A stretch of 36,395 bases of DNA, taken from positions 1 to 36,395 of the forward strand of contig JBLMVJ010000008.1 of assembly GCA_050255815.1 (NCBI GenBank), in the 5' to 3' direction. The translations under genes and the position numbers were made by a program. Under the pieces are notes generated by a model. It did no database searches. It was not told the origin of the DNA and saw only the letters and a list, made by a program, of their open reading frames with translations. The DNA comes from JAGORM01 sp050255815 (GTDB taxonomy: Bacteria > Patescibacteriota > Microgenomatia > Levybacterales > GWA1-39-11). Positions 15,139-23,093 of this stretch are shown here, one piece after another (positions within the stretch are counted from its first letter, which is position 1; each line of letters starts with the position of its first letter).

Positions 15139-15705
15139 ATGAAAGAAACGTTTGTTATTTTGTCAGGGGAGTCTGCGGTGGGAAAAAGCACGCTGATAAA
15201 AGGCTTGCAGGCAAAAGACAACCGCTTTGTGCCCATTCCGCTCATTACAGATAGAAAACCGAGAACTTTGGAAGATGAAGACAGGACGTGTATTTCCCCT
15301 GCAGAATTTAAAAAAAAAGCCGGGAATAACGAATTTATCCATACCATAGGCAAATACGGCAACCGGTATGGGATTCTTCGGTCCCAAGTTTCTGCGGCTC
15401 TAGGACAAGGAAAAATTCCGGTCAGTGATTATATTATCCAGGAAATTCAAGGTTTAAATGAATTCCGGGACGCGCTCTGCGCATTCTATATTCTCCCTCC
15501 TACCCTACCCATTCTACGGGAACGGCTCCATACAATAGGCAGGGATCCGGACGGATCCCGGTTCCAAATAGCAGAACAGGAAATAAAGTATGTAGAATCA
15601 ATGCATTTTGCATTCCCTTACCTGACCGCCGTCATAGTCAATGATAATGCAGACAAAGCAGTGGAAACAATCATAAAGCACGTAGACGCAAGAAGAAGCA
15701 GGTAG
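15139..15705 (+). CDS. Guanylate kinase-like P-loop protein
   Basis: 188 residues. The P-loop GESAVGKST (10-18) is followed by the nucleobase-binding-type segment PLITDRKPRTLEDED, then an EFI...YGNRYGI stretch that corresponds to the F-x-E/nYYGT region of guanylate kinases. A YILPPTLPILRERL strand-helix is typical of Gmk, as is a closing VIVNDNADKAVETI. The family phosphorylates GMP with ATP. The LDID-QG segment is altered (IIQEIQG), so substrate specificity is uncertain and a related GMP/dNMP kinase role is possible. A strong extended -10 box lies immediately before the ATG. The stop is followed by a convergent tRNA gene. Confidence 0.75.
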   Translation: MKETFVILSGESAVGKSTLIKGLQAKDNRFVPIPLITDRKPRTLEDEDRTCISPAEFKKKAGNNEFIHTIGKYGNRYGILRSQVSAALGQGKIPVSDYIIQEIQGLNEFRDALCAFYILPPTLPILRERLHTIGRDPDGSRFQIAEQEIKYVESMHFAFPYLTAVIVNDNADKAVETIIKHVDARRSR

Positions 15706-15720
15706 CATAGGAATCGAGCC

Positions 15721-15795
15721 TGGAGCCGCCTCCGGGACTTGAACCCGGGACTTACTCTTTACGAAAGAGTTACTCTACCACTGAGTTAAGGCGGC
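15721..15795 (-). tRNA. tRNA-Thr (anticodon CGU)
   Basis: Complete cloverleaf on the minus strand: acceptor GCCGCCU/AGGCGGC, anticodon stem ACUCU/AGAGU with loop UUCGUAA, and T arm CCCGGG-UUCAAGU-CCCGG. Anticodon CGU, discriminator U. A genomic CCA is present, unlike in the other tRNA-Thr of this window. Confidence 0.96.
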
Positions 15796-15837
15796 GGTTC
15801 ATAGATTGTACCATTCCCCCTTAAGACTTTCACCCCC

Positions 15838-15866
15838 TTGCAAGAAAAACCCGAATATTCTATACT
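15838..15866 (+). promoter_or_regulatory. Promoter of a structured RNA candidate
   Basis: TTGCAA (15838-15843), a 17-bp spacer and TATACT (15861-15866). The predicted start, about 15873, coincides with the first base of the closing stem of the RNA. Confidence 0.7.
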
Positions 15867-15872
15867 ATTTAT

Positions 15873-16067
15873 GCTCTTAAGTGTTTTGGAAGGCGGTACG
15901 TTTTCCTCTACACCTTTTCCGAATAGAGTATCCGCAAGGAGATGAAGATTACTAAACTTGTCCTGAGGGACACGTTTGCATCTTTCTCATTTAACGTTCG
16001 GGGAAGCACCTCTTTCTGAATCTTAAGGGCGAACTTATTCTTAGATTATTTAAGGCCTTAAGTTTCT
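15873..16067 (+). ncRNA. Candidate structured non-coding RNA with a pseudoknot
   Basis: Hand folding gives: closing stem GCUCUUAAG (15873-15881) with CUUAAGGGC (16022-16030), and its extension UUUUGGAAG (15884-15892) with CUUUCUGAA (16012-16020, one mismatch). Hairpin A has GCGG/CCGC (15893-15935) and CUCUA/UAGAG. Hairpin B (15939-15988) has GAGA/UCUC, AAGAU/AUCUU, AAAC/GUUU and UGUCC/GGACA with a UGAG loop. The loop of hairpin A, CUUUUCCGAA (15914-15923), can pair over all 10 positions (two G-U) with UUCGGGGAAG (15997-16006) in the junction strand, giving a pseudoknot. The RNA has its own promoter and a possible terminator. I do not recognise an RNA family. The 24-codon ORF starting at 15871 has no ribosome binding site. 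Confidence 0.6.
16022..16067 (+). terminator. Possible terminator of the structured RNA
   Basis: CTTAAGG (16022-16028) pairs with CCTTAAG (16056-16062), with an inner CTTA/TAAG stem, followed by TTTCTATTAATTT. The left arm is also the 3' strand of the RNA's closing stem, so the two structures exclude each other. Confidence 0.4.
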
Positions 16068-16115
16068 ATTAATTTCGAGAGCGTAGCGAGCAAATTTCTT
16101 TTAGTTTCCTCATTA

Positions 16116-16144
16116 TTGACTTCACTCTTCCATTTCTGCATAGT
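16116..16144 (+). promoter_or_regulatory. Promoter of the NRAMP-like gene, predicts a leaderless mRNA
   Basis: TTGACT (16116-16121), a 17-bp spacer and CATAGT (16139-16144) end 6 nt before the GTG at 16151. The start codon would be the first bases of the transcript. An in-frame stop lies two codons upstream and no Shine-Dalgarno site is present. Confidence 0.6.
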
Positions 16145-16150
16145 TAAACT

Positions 16151-17527
16151 GTGGACAAGATCTTTAATAAGAAGAATGTAGAACGCATTGTAGAGGCTCC
16201 TGCGTATATCTTAGACAAGACCGTTGAAAGCTCACAGAAACTGGGGGACCTGACGGTAAATCCTCCTGTCAAACGTGCAAAAAAATACTGGCAGTCTTTA
16301 GGTCCCGGACTTACCACCGGTGCAGCAGATGATGATCCGTCTGGAATTGCTACATACTCTCAAACAGGATCCCAATACGGCTTCCAGCTATTATGGCTCT
16401 CTATATTTACCTTCCCTCTTATGGCTATAATACAGGAAATGTGCGCACGGATAGGGCTGGTTACCGGACGGGGACTGGCGGCAAATATCAGAAAACATTT
16501 TCCTCCCTGGGTTATTTATGTTTGCACGGTGCTTCTCATCATAGCAAACACTTTTAATATAGGGGCAGATTTAGGCGCCATGGCTGCTGCATCCAGATTA
16601 TTATTTCCGCAGTTCCATTTTATGACCCTTCTGATAGGGTTTACGGCAATAAGCGTGTTTCTGCAAGTATTTACCAGCTATGAACACTACGCAAAATACC
16701 TCAAACTCCTAGCCTTAATCCTCTTATCTTATGTCTTCTCTGCCCTTTCTGTGCATCTTGACCTGAAGAATATGCTGTTCCATACTTTGGTTCCCAGCAT
16801 TACCTTCTCCAAAGACCAGATTATCCTGATCTGTGCCATTTTAGGGACTACTATCTCCCCATATCTCTTCTTCTGGCAAACCTCGCAGGAAATTGAAGAG
16901 GAAATCCTGAAAGGTAAAACAACTATTGCCCAACGTGAAGGCACTAACCATAAGCAGCTAAAACGTATGCGCTCAGATGTCTGGTCAGGCATGTTTATCT
17001 CCAATCTGGTGATGTTCTTTATTATAGCGGCCTGCTCCGCCACGCTTTTTTCCCATGGCATTACCAACATCCAGACTTCCGCCCAGGCAGCTGAAGCACT
17101 CCGGCCTATTGCCGGCCAACAGGCATACTTACTCTTCACTTTAGGCATCATAGGGGTAGGAATGCTTGCTGTTCCTATTCTGGCAGGGTCTTCTGCATAT
17201 GCCATATCTGAAGCTTTGGAATGGAAGCTTGGACTGCACCGGAAATTAAATGATGCATACTCTTTCTATGGGGTGATTATCTTCTCTATGATCATAGGAG
17301 TAATCTTAAATTTGGTTGGCATTCAGCCCATTCCTATGCTTATCTATTCCGCTGTCGCTAACGGCGTGATAGCACCTGTTATTTTGCTATTTATAGTACT
17401 TATCTCCAGCAGCAAAAAAATCATGGGAGAATGGAAAAATCCGCCTTTTATCTCTGCCGTAGGATATCTTACTATAGTACTTATGACTATAGCCGGCGTT
17501 GCAACCATAGTCGCATTGTTTATATAA
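16151..17527 (+). CDS. NRAMP-superfamily divalent metal transporter with non-canonical metal site
   Basis: 458 residues, GTG start, with about 11 hydrophobic segments after a 45-residue cytoplasmic N-terminus. The first membrane helix carries GPGLTTGAADDDPSG (51-65). In classical MntH/NRAMP proteins this region is D-P-G-N; here it is D-P-S-G, and the helix-6 M-P-H motif is replaced by T-I-S-P-Y-L. Both residues that select soft transition metals (Asn of DPGN and Met of MPH) are therefore missing. The protein belongs to the divergent NRAMP-related branch, for which Mg or other hard divalent cations are possible substrates. The substrate is not established by the sequence. It is followed by uppP after 7 bp. 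Confidence 0.85.
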   Translation: MDKIFNKKNVERIVEAPAYILDKTVESSQKLGDLTVNPPVKRAKKYWQSLGPGLTTGAADDDPSGIATYSQTGSQYGFQLLWLSIFTFPLMAIIQEMCARIGLVTGRGLAANIRKHFPPWVIYVCTVLLIIANTFNIGADLGAMAAASRLLFPQFHFMTLLIGFTAISVFLQVFTSYEHYAKYLKLLALILLSYVFSALSVHLDLKNMLFHTLVPSITFSKDQIILICAILGTTISPYLFFWQTSQEIEEEILKGKTTIAQREGTNHKQLKRMRSDVWSGMFISNLVMFFIIAACSATLFSHGITNIQTSAQAAEALRPIAGQQAYLLFTLGIIGVGMLAVPILAGSSAYAISEALEWKLGLHRKLNDAYSFYGVIIFSMIIGVILNLVGIQPIPMLIYSAVANGVIAPVILLFIVLISSSKKIMGEWKNPPFISAVGYLTIVLMTIAGVATIVALFI

Positions 17528-17528
17528 T
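17499..17528 (+). promoter_or_regulatory. Promoter of uppP inside the end of the transporter gene
   Basis: TTGCAA (17499-17504), an 18-bp spacer and TATAAT (17523-17528) end 6 nt before the uppP ATG at 17535, which again predicts a leaderless mRNA. No Shine-Dalgarno site precedes the ATG. Confidence 0.6.
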
Positions 17529-17534
17529 CAACCT

Positions 17535-18314
17535 ATGAACCTTCTCCATGCGCTCCTTTTGGGAATAGTTGAAGGTATTACGGAATTCCTTCCTGTATCT
17601 TCTACCGGACACCTCATCCTGGCTGCAAAACTTTTGTCTGTTCCTCAGACTGAATTTGTAAAAACGTTTGAAATCTTCATCCAGAGCGGTGCTATCCTGG
17701 CCGTACTTATGCTGTACGGCAAAGACCTTTTGAAAAAGCACGATCTTTTGAAAAAAGTTATTGTTGGCTTCATCCCTACCGGAATCATAGGGCTGGCTTT
17801 ATACAAGGTGGTCAAAACATACTTATTAGGGAATTCAAACATTGTCTTGTGGTCTTTGGCTATAGGAGGTATTGCACTCATCCTCATAGAATGGGCTATA
17901 AAAAAGAAGAAAATAACAGAGAGGACTGTTACCTCTATCTCCTATAAAGATGCCGTTATAATTGGCATTGTACAGGCAATTTCCGTGGTCCCCGGTGTCT
18001 CCCGGTCAGCTGCAACTATCTTTGGCGGATTAGTCATAGGAATGGATAGAAAAACAGCGGTAGAGTTTTCATTTCTCCTGGCTATCCCCACCATGCTGGC
18101 TGCAACAGGACTGGACCTGGCTAAGACCAGCTATAGCTTTAATGCCTCCGAGTGGACGGCTCTGGCTGTAGGATTTATCACCAGCTTTGTGGTGGCCCTG
18201 CTTGCCATCAAATGGCTACTCTCCTACATCCGCAAGTACTCTTTTATTCCGTTTGGCATCTACCGGATTATCATAGCTATCTTCCTGGCCGGCCTATTCT
18301 TTTTGGGCAAATAG
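17535..18314 (+). CDS. uppP: Undecaprenyl-diphosphatase
   Basis: 259 residues, an integral membrane enzyme of the BacA/UppP family that dephosphorylates undecaprenyl pyrophosphate to recycle the lipid carrier of wall polymers. The catalytic signatures are present: EGITEFLPVSSTGH (13-26, the E-x-x-x-E motif and His) and VVPGVSRSAAT in the middle (PGxSRSxxT). About eight hydrophobic segments are seen and the length is normal. The gene follows the metal transporter by 7 bp but has its own promoter. It fits with the wecG-like and mreB genes nearby as envelope functions. Confidence 0.96.
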   Translation: MNLLHALLLGIVEGITEFLPVSSTGHLILAAKLLSVPQTEFVKTFEIFIQSGAILAVLMLYGKDLLKKHDLLKKVIVGFIPTGIIGLALYKVVKTYLLGNSNIVLWSLAIGGIALILIEWAIKKKKITERTVTSISYKDAVIIGIVQAISVVPGVSRSAATIFGGLVIGMDRKTAVEFSFLLAIPTMLAATGLDLAKTSYSFNASEWTALAVGFITSFVVALLAIKWLLSYIRKYSFIPFGIYRIIIAIFLAGLFFLGK

Positions 18315-18336
18315 GTTGATAATTCATGGCGTTAAA

Positions 18337-18390
18337 CTTCTCACATGCTTCGCAAGTTCGAAGAATATTGTTCGAACGCAAGTGAGAACT
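18337..18390. repeat. Dispersed palindromic repeat, family R1
   Basis: It begins CTTCTCACATGCTTCGCAAG, then TTCGAA-GAATATTG-TTCGAA and GTGAGAAC. It is close to the copy at 12781 and lies just after uppP, where it could also act in mRNA 3' end protection. Confidence 0.8.
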
Positions 18391-18406
18391 AACCGCACGC
18401 TACATG

Positions 18407-18532
18407 TTACACGCTACGAACTCTATCTAGCCTCAATCTCTCCATAAATGATTTTCTTTGACCTACTTTTATATACTCTACTTTACGCACGCTTACTACA
18501 GTTATCTGCTCTCCGATTTTGATCTGCAGCAT
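18407..18532 (-). CDS. Possible very small protein
   Basis: 41 residues starting MLQIKIGEQITVVSVRKVEY. It has a plausible beta-strand pattern and a balanced composition (Ile, Val, Lys, Arg, Glu), unlike the low-complexity translations of other gaps. No strong Shine-Dalgarno site is seen, and its end runs into a word-like repetitive stretch. It may be the relic of a longer gene. Otherwise 18315-18923 holds only repeats and the promoter at 18854. Confidence 0.25.
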   Translation of the reverse strand: MLQIKIGEQITVVSVRKVEYIKVGQRKSFMERLRLDRVRSV

Positions 18533-18634
18533 TTGGCCTACCAGCTATCTTGATCTTCATCTGCCCTATCACCTACAACCTTACCCCTAATCTCCCTCTC
18601 TCTTTTGTCCCCTTTTTCCCTTTAGTCTCCTCCC

Positions 18635-18680
18635 TCTTGATACCCTTAATCCCTTGATACTCCTGATACCCATGGTACCC
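18635..18680 (+). repeat. 9-mer array (YTTGRTACC family), degenerate
   Basis: Units TCTTGATAC, CCTTAATCC, CTTGATAC, TCCTGATAC and CCATGGTAC in the plus orientation, followed at 18690-18730 by degenerate TACT-type 7-mer words. Confidence 0.75.
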
Positions 18681-18853
18681 TTCCCCTCTCTCCATACTTA
18701 ATATTTAATTCTCGATACTGAATACTTATATGTCCTGTAGTTTTTTCCCTATATACTACCGGCCTATTTCTCTTATCCCTCTGCTTAATAATATAAGATA
18801 CTCAATATGAAGTCCAATAGTTTAGCTTCGGAAAGGAATCAGTAATTTGGTTG

Positions 18854-18882
18854 TTGACATGTTTGAGCGCTTTTGCTACTCT
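18854..18882 (+). promoter_or_regulatory. Promoter of the small HTH gene
   Basis: TTGACA (18854-18859), a 17-bp spacer and TACTCT (18877-18882) preceded by TGC (extended -10). The start codon is 41 nt further on, so this gene has a true leader. Confidence 0.6.
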
Positions 18883-18923
18883 GTATATACTTCTGATATA
18901 GACAGTCACTAGTTAATATCAAT

Positions 18924-19136
18924 ATGGCTAATCAAAATATATCAATCGAATCACTTCCAGATCTACTTACCGTTAGAGAAGTTGCCCAATTGCTAAGAGT
19001 TTCTCCGCTTACTATCAAAAGATGGGGCAAAAGAGGAAAGCTTCCCGCTATCAGAATTAACTCCCGGGGTGACCGCCGCTACAAGAAGGAAGCCGTTCTC
19101 TACCTTCTTGGCATCCAGCAAAAGGGACAGATTTGA
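18924..19136 (+). CDS. Small MerR/excisionase-type HTH DNA-binding protein
   Basis: 70 residues. LLTVREVAQLLRVSPLTIKRWGKRG is a winged HTH of the excisionase/MerR class, followed by a basic wing (RINSRGDRRYKKEAV). It resembles the two HTH units at the N-terminus of the giant surface protein at 1-5688, so the genome uses this domain repeatedly. It binds DNA; the target is unknown. No integrase or phage gene is near, so a transcriptional role is more likely than excision. Its last 17 codons are duplicated, with different synonymous codons, at 19197-19250. Confidence 0.8.
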   Translation: MANQNISIESLPDLLTVREVAQLLRVSPLTIKRWGKRGKLPAIRINSRGDRRYKKEAVLYLLGIQQKGQI

Positions 19137-19164
19137 CCTTCAAATCAATCTTTTTTTCATTTTC

Positions 19165-19250
19165 CTTCTTGCGGTGCTCGCTTCGTTGCGCTCCTAAAGA
19201 AAGAGGCTGTTTTGTATCTGCTAGGTATTCAACAAAAAGGTCAAATTTAA
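19165..19250 (+). pseudogene. Relic of a second copy of the HTH gene, 3' end only
   Basis: Codons 19197-19247 encode KKEAVLYLLGIQQKGQI and a TAA stop, identical in amino acids to the C-terminus of the HTH gene just upstream. 13 of the 17 codons differ synonymously. Upstream of it the frame is lost in an R2 palindromic repeat (19165-19199). The paralogue seems to have lost its 5' part by deletion or repeat insertion. Confidence 0.7.
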
Positions 19251-19360
19251 ACTTTCTACTCTTATCCCTTTTTTCGCCTTTGTTTTCTCCAACTTAGGCT
19301 CCCAGACCCTATTACTATGTGTCTTAAGAAATTTCAGGCGTCTCTTTCAGAGATTTGGCC

Positions 19361-20137
19361 TCATAAATTTTGAAGTTTGTGCCTACGGTGGGAACGAAAG
19401 AGGGATTCCCGTAAAACCAGCATGAAAAACGAAATCAGGGAAAGCTGCCTTTTGATACGCCAGGGTTGGACCATTAACCTGTAGAGCCATTCCAAGCCCA
19501 GCCTCCTTAAAAACTTGGGAGCCCTGCTCACATCCCCGGAAATAAAATCGAATGCGCCGCCTACTCCTATCCCTATAGTAGCGGGAATTTTTTCCAGGTT
19601 TTCAGAAATCCAGCGTTCTTGCTTGGGAAATCCCAGGGCAACAAATAAAATATCCAGGTGTTTTCCTTTCAGTTTTTTCTCATCCCAAACATCTGACGCG
19701 AACAAAATCTCAGTCCCAGAGTATTTTTTTTGTAAGCAGTCTGCTGCCTGTTCTGCTACACCTGGTCCTGCTCCAAAAAGTCCTATCTTATAAGGCTTTT
19801 TTATATCCCCAGATTGGGATTTTTCACGCCTTTCCACGTATTGTAAAAGCTCTTCTACCAAGTCTGTCCCTGTTATACGGCGGATCAGGCCCTTTCCGGT
19901 TAAGACTGAGGCTAATGAAATACCAATCCCATCCGGTAAAGCAATATCAGCCTCGTTTAACACCTTTTGAAAGTCGGGATGGGACCGGGCATACACTATA
20001 ATTTCTGGGTTTGGGGTAAAAATTTTGAGTTTGTTTTCCGGTTTTTTCAGACTTATATAAATATACTCCAAGACTTTTTCTTTAGAGGCAGTTGTAATCT
20101 CAATTCCTAATAAGTTAATCGATGGTAAAACTGGCAT
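19361..20137 (-). CDS. WecG/TagA/CpsF family glycosyltransferase
   Basis: 258 residues. TPNPEI near the N-terminus, LPDGIGI, RITGTDL, GLFGAGPGVAE, FVALGFPKQERW and GVGGAFDFISG...RAP...GLEWLYRL follow in the family's order. These enzymes (GT26) transfer N-acetylmannosamine or a related sugar from UDP-sugar to a polyprenyl-diphosphate-linked acceptor, in teichoic acid or surface polysaccharide synthesis, at the inner face of the membrane. The C-terminal basic stretch (RSHRRHK) may help membrane contact. The specific sugar cannot be told. The TATAAT four bases before the ATG may be its -10 box. Confidence 0.92.
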   Translation of the reverse strand: MPVLPSINLLGIEITTASKEKVLEYIYISLKKPENKLKIFTPNPEIIVYARSHPDFQKVLNEADIALPDGIGISLASVLTGKGLIRRITGTDLVEELLQYVERREKSQSGDIKKPYKIGLFGAGPGVAEQAADCLQKKYSGTEILFASDVWDEKKLKGKHLDILFVALGFPKQERWISENLEKIPATIGIGVGGAFDFISGDVSRAPKFLRRLGLEWLYRLMVQPWRIKRQLSLISFFMLVLRESLFRSHRRHKLQNL

Positions 20138-20569
20138 ACTAATTATAAGATTATTTATCTACTCTCTTAGGATTTACGTTTTTAAAACTTTGTATATTTA
20201 AATTATACTTTATTTGAATCTATTTTTAAAATACACAAGCTTAAATACGTTTTTAAAAAAAGACAACTAAAAAATAATTATTACGAGTTACTAATAATTT
20301 GCCTGTAATGAATATTCCGTGAAAATTGCGTGAAAATTTTTTCATATTAGATGTTACTAGAAGATACTTTATGTTATTTAACTACTATCTCTTATTAATG
20401 ATGGTTAGTTGGTTACTTAGTTGGTTTGTTATTTGGCAATCCTTCCAACTCTCAACGTTTTAACTCGTTAACTTTTTAACCCGTTAACAACTTAGTCGTT
20501 TCGATTAATGGAGCGCTTAAGACCCGCAGTCCTGAGTACCCGAAGGACGAGGACCGCAAGAGATCTACC
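20138..20569. other. Intergenic region without a gene
   Basis: AT-rich, with word-like degenerate repeats (TTAGTTGGTTACTTAGTTGG and TTAACTCGTTAAC types at 20400-20500). At 20515-20562 lies an inverted copy of the R2 palindromic repeat (GACCCGCAGTCCT...AGGAC...GACCGCAAGA). No coding or RNA gene is seen. Confidence 0.5.
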
Positions 20570-21613
20570 TTAATCATTACGATTTATAGATCTCTTATAC
20601 AGCTCTAGATTTTCAAGCGCTACCCCTGTTCCGCGTACCACACAGTATAGCGGGTCTTCTGCAACATAAGAAGGTACCCCTGTCTCATGGGTTATGAACT
20701 TATCCATGTTATGCAACAGGCAAGTCCCCCCGGACAGCACTATTCCTTTGTCTACTATGTCAGATGCCAACTCTGGCGGTGTTATCTCAAAAGTCTCCTT
20801 AATAGCCGTAACCATCTGCCTGATAATAGGAAGTATTGCTTCATTCACTTCTTGTTCCGTAACTTCTATAGAACGTGGCAGGCCGCTCACACTGTCCCGG
20901 CCTTTAATTTCCATCTTGCGCTCTTCTGCCCGGGGCTCTATCATAGCTGTCCCTATATTAATCTTAATTTCCTCAGCGGTCCGCTCTCCTATCAACAGGT
21001 TAAACCGTTTCCTGATGTAATTTGAGATAGCCTCTTCCAGCTTATTCCCTGCGGCCCTGATAGATTTATGGACTACTACACCGCCCAGGGATATAACCGC
21101 AATATCCGTAGTCCCTCCGCCGGAGTCTAAAATCATGTGTCCATTTGGCTGGGCTATAGGAATCTTTGCGCCTATGGCAGCTGCCAGCGGTTCTTCAATA
21201 AGATACACGGCTCTGGCACCTGAGGCCATGGTTGCATCCAGTACTGCCCTCTTTTCCACCTGGGTCACGCCGCTGGGGATACATACCATTACTTCCGGCT
21301 TTAACCGCAATAGACCGCCCCCGGGAATTTTAGACTTGCGTGAGACTTTATCTATAAAGTATGACAGCATGTCCTGGGTTATTACGTAATCTGCTATCAC
21401 CCCGTCTTTTAGCGGCCGCGTTGCAACTATATTCCCCGGAGTCCGGCCTAACATTTCTTTTGCCTCCTGTCCTACCGCAACCACTTTATTATCATCCGCC
21501 CTAACCGCAACCACGGTGGGCTCATTGAGGACCACACCCTCACCGGCAACATAGACCAAAATATTGGCAGTTCCCAAATCAATTCCTATTCTCTTCGAGA
21601 GGTTTTTAAACAT
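20570..21613 (-). CDS. mreB: Rod-shape determining protein MreB
   Basis: 347 residues, full length. The actin-fold phosphate loops are clear: RIGIDLGTANILVYV (phosphate 1), LDSGGGTTDIAVISLGG (phosphate 2) and GIVLSGGTCLLHNMD (adenosine motif). The connecting segment with EEPLAAAIGAKIPI is typical. MreB polymerises along the membrane and guides wall synthesis. mreC and mreD do not follow; the gene is alone between the wecG-like gene and the divergent PEGA gene. No Shine-Dalgarno site is seen. TAGTAT ends 6 nt before the ATG and could be the -10 box of a leaderless mRNA. Confidence 0.98.
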   Translation of the reverse strand: MFKNLSKRIGIDLGTANILVYVAGEGVVLNEPTVVAVRADDNKVVAVGQEAKEMLGRTPGNIVATRPLKDGVIADYVITQDMLSYFIDKVSRKSKIPGGGLLRLKPEVMVCIPSGVTQVEKRAVLDATMASGARAVYLIEEPLAAAIGAKIPIAQPNGHMILDSGGGTTDIAVISLGGVVVHKSIRAAGNKLEEAISNYIRKRFNLLIGERTAEEIKINIGTAMIEPRAEERKMEIKGRDSVSGLPRSIEVTEQEVNEAILPIIRQMVTAIKETFEITPPELASDIVDKGIVLSGGTCLLHNMDKFITHETGVPSYVAEDPLYCVVRGTGVALENLELYKRSINRND

Positions 21614-21737
21614 ATCAAAATACTACTTAACTGTATCAAATTTACAGGAGTCCAATCTATATAGTACACTTTGTAGCCTAGAAGATGCAAGGGATCAAAC
21701 CCAGGCGAACTGTATGGCATTGCAAGAGCGTTAGCTG

Positions 21738-21743
21738 TATAAT
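21738..21743 (+). promoter_or_regulatory. -10 box of the PEGA gene
   Basis: TATAAT ends 11 nt before the ATG, with a weak -35 (TGGCAT) 17 bp upstream. The leader would be only about 5 nt. GAGG overlaps the predicted transcript start. Confidence 0.5.
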
Positions 21744-21754
21744 GTTTTGAGGTT

Positions 21755-22951
21755 ATGAAGCGCGTTATTATTTCCAGCGTAATTATTTTACTTCTCATTC
21801 TGGTGGGAACCGCTATTGGCATTTTCTGGGCAAAAGGTTATAGGTTTGACCCCAAAAACCCCAAAGGAATCCTCCAGGGAACCGGCCTCATGGTCTTAAC
21901 CAGCCGTCCTGACGGCGCACGTGTATACGTAAATGACCATCTTACTACCGCCACCAACAATACTATTAACCTGCAGCCGGGAACGTACGCAGTGCGGATA
22001 GAAAAAGATGGTTATTTCCCCTGGAAGAAAACAATTGAAGTAAAGCAGGAAGTGGTTTCCCAGGCAAATGCTACGCTCTTCCCTATTGCCCCGCGGCTTG
22101 AGTCTATTACCAATACGGGTGCGGAAAACCCTACGCTTGACGCCACCGGAAGTCTTTTAGCCTACACCGTATCATCTGCATCTGCAGAGAAAAACGGCAT
22201 CTATACGCTGAATATGACTACGCCTTCTATCCTTACTTTAGGCGGTGGAGCAACCCAAATTGCAAATGACTTGCTTGCCTCTTTCTCCCGTGCACAACTC
22301 ATGTTCTCGCCTGACGGTACCCAAATCCTGGCCTCAGTCTCAGCTGCCCTGAACCAGCCAGCCAGCTACCTGTTTTTTGACCGGTCCTTTAATTCTTCAC
22401 CACAAGACGTGACCGCGACTCTGTCGCAGGTGCTTTCTGACTGGGATACCCAGACTGTTCTGCGGGACAAGAAGCTCATGGACTCTTTACCAAGAAAAAT
22501 AAGAGTATTTGCTTCTCCGCTTTTTGAAAACCCGGTATTGTCCCCTGATGAAAATAAGATTCTCTACACTGCATCTGAAAGCGCCCAAATCCCGGTAGTT
22601 ATTACTCCCCGGCTTCCCGGAACTAACTCCACCCCTGAAACCCGCAATCTAAAAAAAGGAGACACGTACGTGTATGACATGAAGGAAGACCGGAATTATT
22701 TAGTGTATGAGCAAGACGCTAAAAAGAAAGTAAAGTTTGCCTGGCACCCTGACTCTTCCCATCTGGTCTTTGCAAAAAATGACAACATAGATGTGGTGGA
22801 ATATGACGGGACTAATTTAACCACTGTGTATGCGGGACCGTTTGTTGATAGCTTTGTCTTCCCCTGGCCGGACGGCTCCAGCCTTATTATATTAACCAAT
22901 CTGAATATCCCCAATGCCCCAAACAACCTCTACAGGATCTCCCTGAGATAG
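21755..22951 (+). CDS. Membrane-anchored PEGA-domain protein with a beta-propeller-like region
   Basis: 398 residues. An uncleaved-looking signal anchor (about 4-28) is followed by a PEGA domain (about 45-110, with VLTSRPDGARVYVND and LQPGTYAVRIEKDGY). The rest has repeated strand patterns of the TolB/WD40-like type, such as LLASFSRAQLMFSPDGTQIL, NPVLSPDENKILYTAS and FAWHPDSSHLVFAKND. It should sit outside the cytoplasmic membrane and bind a protein or wall polymer. No catalytic residues are evident. It is divergent from mreB, with 141 bp between. The call is by domain pattern; the cellular role is unknown. Confidence 0.85.
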   Translation: MKRVIISSVIILLLILVGTAIGIFWAKGYRFDPKNPKGILQGTGLMVLTSRPDGARVYVNDHLTTATNNTINLQPGTYAVRIEKDGYFPWKKTIEVKQEVVSQANATLFPIAPRLESITNTGAENPTLDATGSLLAYTVSSASAEKNGIYTLNMTTPSILTLGGGATQIANDLLASFSRAQLMFSPDGTQILASVSAALNQPASYLFFDRSFNSSPQDVTATLSQVLSDWDTQTVLRDKKLMDSLPRKIRVFASPLFENPVLSPDENKILYTASESAQIPVVITPRLPGTNSTPETRNLKKGDTYVYDMKEDRNYLVYEQDAKKKVKFAWHPDSSHLVFAKNDNIDVVEYDGTNLTTVYAGPFVDSFVFPWPDGSSLIILTNLNIPNAPNNLYRISLR

Positions 22952-23093
22952 TTCATGGTCAATGGTTCACAGTTCATGGTAAATACTCAACTCGTGAACT
23001 TACCCTCAACAATGAATACTGGATTTATGATGTAAGAGATAAGACCTAAGAAATTCCTTACATCTTAAGTCCTACATCTTATTTCTTTGCTTA

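Noticed and set aside
15871..15945. 24-codon ORF at the start of the structured RNA
   Set aside because: No ribosome binding site, and its codons coincide with paired RNA segments.
15873..16150. Riboswitch controlling the NRAMP-like gene
   Set aside because: Not adopted as the main reading because the transporter has its own promoter (16116-16144) at its start codon and a terminator-like stem separates the two. It remains possible if read-through occurs.
18924..19136. Phage excisionase next to an integrated element
   Set aside because: No integrase, att-like repeats or phage genes are nearby.
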